DNA from: JAZDGX01 sp964482205
GTDB lineage: Bacteria; Eisenbacteria; RBG-16-71-46; CAIMUX01; WJJG01
NCBI GenBank assembly: GCA_964482205.1
Contig: CAYZWI010000005.1
Coordinates: 1 to 64,000, forward strand
Reading direction: 5' to 3'
DNA: 64,000 bases
A program made the position numbers and the translations under genes. Positions 61,520-64,000 of this stretch are shown here, piece by piece. The notes under the pieces are model-generated. The model saw only the letters and a list, made by a program, of their open reading frames with translations, did no database searches and had not been told where the DNA came from. The first letter of the stretch is position 1, and each line of letters opens with the position of its first letter.

Positions 61520-61830
61520 ATGTTCTTGTCGATCATCTCGACGACCTTCTCGCGGCTCTGCAGGCCGATGAACCGGTCGACCATCTCGCCCTTCTTCAAG
61601 AAAACGACGGTGGGAACGCTCATGATCTTGAAGCGCTGGGCGGTGGCGGGCCCTTTGGCCACATCGCAGTGAGCGATCAGCGCGCGCCCCTCGTACACGG
61701 CGGCCAGTTCTTCGAGAATCGGTTCGAGCTTCCTGCACGGTTGGCACCAGGTGGCGCCGAAATCGAGCACGATGAGGCCCGGATTCTTCTCGACCACTTC
61801 GGCGTAGTTGCGATCGTCGATCTCTAGCAT
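61516..61830 (-). CDS. Thioredoxin
   Basis: 104 residues from ATG at 61830. LEIDDRNYAEVV, LIVLDFGATWCQPCRKLEPIL, RALIAHCDVAKGPATAQRFKIMSVPTVVFLKKGEMVDRFIGLQ: a normal thioredoxin fold with cis-Pro in SVPT. The active site reads WCQPC instead of WCGPC. No signal peptide, so cytoplasmic. Divergent from the large redoxin-like gene. Confidence 0.9.
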   Translation of the reverse strand: MLEIDDRNYAEVVEKNPGLIVLDFGATWCQPCRKLEPILEELAAVYEGRALIAHCDVAKGPATAQRFKIMSVPTVVFLKKGEMVDRFIGLQSREKVVEMIDKNI

Positions 61831-62098
61831 CTCCAGCGTTCCTCCCGTTCTGACAATGATGGCCCGGCCCGGTCGCCCGCATCCCGGGCAAGAATCGGCC
61901 GCACGCACTCATCTTGCGAGGCGGCGCCACGAAGCCGCGCCTGGTCGAGCATCGCTCGCTCATGGTGAGCGAATCGCCCGTCATTGTGCCTGTCCGAGTC
62001 GCAATGCGCAAGCCGGTCGGTATATGATCCGCCCGTAGGGCGGGCGATACCGGCGGGGGTACGAGCGCTTCTCCGTGGCGACAGAATCGGGAGGTCCG

Positions 62099-64000
62099 AT
62101 GAGACCGGCAATCGCGTTCTTTGTGCTGATCGGTGCGCTTGGGGGCGGGGGAATCGCGGGGGCATGGGCGGATGCGCCGCCGCGCGAACGGCCCGCCCCC
62201 TACTTCGCGCTGCCCGCGGTCGACGACGGCCGCACGGTCGAGAGCGACACGCTCTTCGAATCCAACACCGCGACCCTGCTCGCCTTCTGGACCACCGAAT
62301 GCGCGGAATGCGCGCGCCGTCTGGAGGTCTGCCAATCGCTCGACGATGGGGGACGCGAGGATGGGCTGCGCGTGGTCGGGATCAACTTCGACGAATCGCC
62401 GGGCGCGCGCATGGCCGGGCTCATTCGCCAGCGTACGCCGCGCATGATGCAGCTTCGCGATCCGCAGGGCAGGGCGGCTGCGCGCTACGGGGCGGGCGCG
62501 CACAGTTTCAGCGCCTGTCTCGTGGATGCCGAGGGCTTTCTTCGAGGGACGCTCTATGACATCCCGGCCGATTCGCTGGCGCGCTTTCGTCCCGTGATCG
62601 CGAGCGTCATGCAGGAAGCGTTGGAAGAGGGAGGGGAAACGCAGGCGCCCGCCGAAGAGGGAAGCGAGCAAGCAGGCGAACACGCGAGCGGGGATGCAGG
62701 CGAGCCCGCGAGCGGAGAAGCAGGCGAGAGAAGGCACGGAGAGCGCGCGCTTCTGGACGAGGACCTGTTCGAGAAGCTGGGCCTGTGCGGCGCACGGCTC
62801 GAAGTGCACGGAGCCGGGCGAGTGCGCTGGATGGACATCGACACCACCGGCGTGGGCGCCACCGGGCCCTTCGGGGAAGCGGTCGATCCCGGATCCTCGT
62901 TCCGCCGTCGCCTGGAATTGGAGTTGACCTATGCCGTGTCGTCGCATGTTCGCGCGGGCGGTCTGCTCTGGCTCAGCAATGAAGGCGAGGCGGTGTTGCG
63001 CAGCGGCCCCGATTATCTCTCCTCTCCGTGGGGCAGCGCCTTCCTGCGGCACGAAACGACGGCTCGCCTGGGCGGCCTCGGCCGGCTCACGAGCGCGCTG
63101 CGCGCGGGATATTACGAGGCCTTCTTCACTCCGCTCACGCTCATGCGTTGGGACCAGGACGATTCCCCGATCAGCGGAGGCCAGCGCGTGCAGGGCTGCG
63201 GCATTTGCGGCGGAGAAGCGGGACTCGCGGGATTCATCCGCTCCGAGAGTCTCGAGCGCCTCGCGCCCGAGTACACCTTCGAAGGCGCGCGCTGGGATGC
63301 GTCGCTGGGCGAAATCGATGTGCCCTTCGAGCTCGGCGTGGATCTGACCGCCTTGTACGCGCGGCCGCGCGGGCATTGGCCCGAAAAGGAGAGCGACTTC
63401 AATCCGGATGATTTGACCGCTCTGCAATTCCGCCAGGAGCTCTACGGCGGCCGTCTCGCGAATCACTTCTCTCTTCCGTGGTCCGCCGACCTCGCGACCC
63501 TCGCGGGCATCCTGCTCTTCGTGAGCGACGATCGCGACGATTGGCCATGGGACCTCTGGCCTCCGTATGCGCCGGGCACCGACCGCCTGGCCGCGCTTCA
63601 CTTGCGCCTCCCGCTGCCGGCGCGCATCGAAGCCGACGCGGAGCTCGTGCAGAGCCGATGGGACGCGCGTGAGACGCCGCGTTTTCCGGAAGACGACGGC
63701 GCACTGGAGGCGAACGCGTTTCGCGCGCAAGCGAGCGTGGATCTGCGGCCGCGCGGAGGATCGGCTCCGCAGGATGTTCTGCCGGAAGGCATGACGGCGA
63801 TCGTGCAGGCGGGCTATCAGCACACGGGAGCGGATTTCTTCTCGCCCTACAGCGCGCTCAGCTACGAAGCGAATGTGCATCCTTCGCAAAACGCGCCGCT
63901 CACGGGGCTCGCCGGCCCGCGCCTATCGGGTCGCGTGGAATGGGGCGTCTTCGGGCTCGGCGCATTCTGGAAGACCCTGCAGCCGGTGGACGAAGAGGCC
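62099..64000 (+). CDS. Exported thioredoxin-fold protein with long C-terminal beta-rich region (3' end outside window)
   Basis: At least 634 residues, open at the right edge. Start at ATG 62099 is supported by GGGAGG. Signal peptide RPAIAFFVLIGALGGGGIAGAWA. Residues about 30-175 form a TlpA/redoxin-like domain: APYFALPAVDDGRTV, ATLLAFWTTECAECARRL with the redox pair Cys68-Cys71 in CAEC, GLRVVGINFDES. A Glu/Ala/Gly-rich linker (about 180-215, units like ASGDAGEPASGEAGE) joins it to an aromatic-rich region (LELELTYAVSSHVRAGGLLWLS, TARLGGLGRLTSALRAGYYEAFF, FELGVDLTALYARP) that alternates as in outer-membrane barrels. The fusion suggests a redox protein tethered to the outer membrane. Confidence 0.7.
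   Translation, partial: MRPAIAFFVLIGALGGGGIAGAWADAPPRERPAPYFALPAVDDGRTVESDTLFESNTATLLAFWTTECAECARRLEVCQSLDDGGREDGLRVVGINFDESPGARMAGLIRQRTPRMMQLRDPQGRAAARYGAGAHSFSACLVDAEGFLRGTLYDIPADSLARFRPVIASVMQEALEEGGETQAPAEEGSEQAGEHASGDAGEPASGEAGERRHGERALLDEDLFEKLGLCGARLEVHGAGRVRWMDIDTTGVGATGPFGEAVDPGSSFRRRLELELTYAVSSHVRAGGLLWLSNEGEAVLRSGPDYLSSPWGSAFLRHETTARLGGLGRLTSALRAGYYEAFFTPLTLMRWDQDDSPISGGQRVQGCGICGGEAGLAGFIRSESLERLAPEYTFEGARWDASLGEIDVPFELGVDLTALYARPRGHWPEKESDFNPDDLTALQFRQELYGGRLANHFSLPWSADLATLAGILLFVSDDRDDWPWDLWPPYAPGTDRLAALHLRLPLPARIEADAELVQSRWDARETPRFPEDDGALEANAFRAQASVDLRPRGGSAPQDVLPEGMTAIVQAGYQHTGADFFSPYSALSYEANVHPSQNAPLTGLAGPRLSGRVEWGVFGLGAFWKTLQPVDEEA

Overview
The window is visibly high-GC, densely coded bacterial chromosome (about 55 protein genes, no rRNA, no tRNA, no transposase or phage gene recognised). 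Several traits point to an uncultured diderm of the FCB-like / Candidatus Eisenbacteria-like kind. Three large secreted proteins end in the FlgD-like Ig sorting/anchoring domain typical of such lineages. There are outer-membrane beta-barrel candidates, lipoproteins, a giant DUF3857-transglutaminase-TPR protein, an S46 dipeptidyl-peptidase, an M28 peptidase and a short protein ending in TWGRVRALFR. The phylum assignment is an inference from gene content, not a measurement.

Layout. 1-2755: 3' part of a secreted multidomain (C25-like) protein. 2827-6802: Mut7-C RNase-like gene, then a nickel ECF transporter operon (nikR-nikMN-nikQ-nikO) with a perfect 28-bp NikR-type operator at the nikR start. 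6880-12215: mixed housekeeping genes on the minus strand (DMT exporter, SMP-30-like protein, thioesterase, LOG-like protein, small membrane proteins, phosphatase-like protein with a shortened P-loop, alkyltransferase-like ATL). 12219-14643: cydAB, short-Q-loop cytochrome bd oxidase. 15274-23009: sulfatase-TPR, pseudo-receiver/DUF3052, mntP, GNAT, YciI-like protein, S46 peptidase, dual-specificity phosphatase. 23355-28310: giant DUF3857/transglutaminase/TPR protein. 28392-30118: YbaK-like deacylase and patatin. 30345-37452: an eight-gene minus-strand run coupling a tungstate/molybdate ABC importer (tupABC-like) to molybdopterin genes (moeA, moaA, moaC, MOSC, mogA).

37840-46193 is the most unusual locus: an apparent six-gene operon of pgsB, pgsC and a pgsW-like gene (poly-gamma-glutamate synthesis) followed by a secreted protein, a beta-barrel candidate and a beta-propeller/FGE-fold lipoprotein. 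I read it as a candidate envelope-spanning poly-gamma-glutamate (or related polyamide) system of a diderm. 46653-56025 carries a DUF1624-like acyltransferase, a secreted hydrolase-like protein, a SnoaL-like protein, a histidine-ammonia-lyase homologue whose cofactor triad reads Ala-Cys-Gly, and the M28 peptidase. 56407-59370 is a metal/envelope-stress cluster: a Spy-like protein with a metallothionein-like tail, an ECF sigma factor, a ZAS anti-sigma factor and a CnrX/Spy-like periplasmic protein. 59573-64000 holds secreted unknowns, a thioredoxin and the start of a thioredoxin-fold protein with a long barrel-like C-terminal region that runs off the window.
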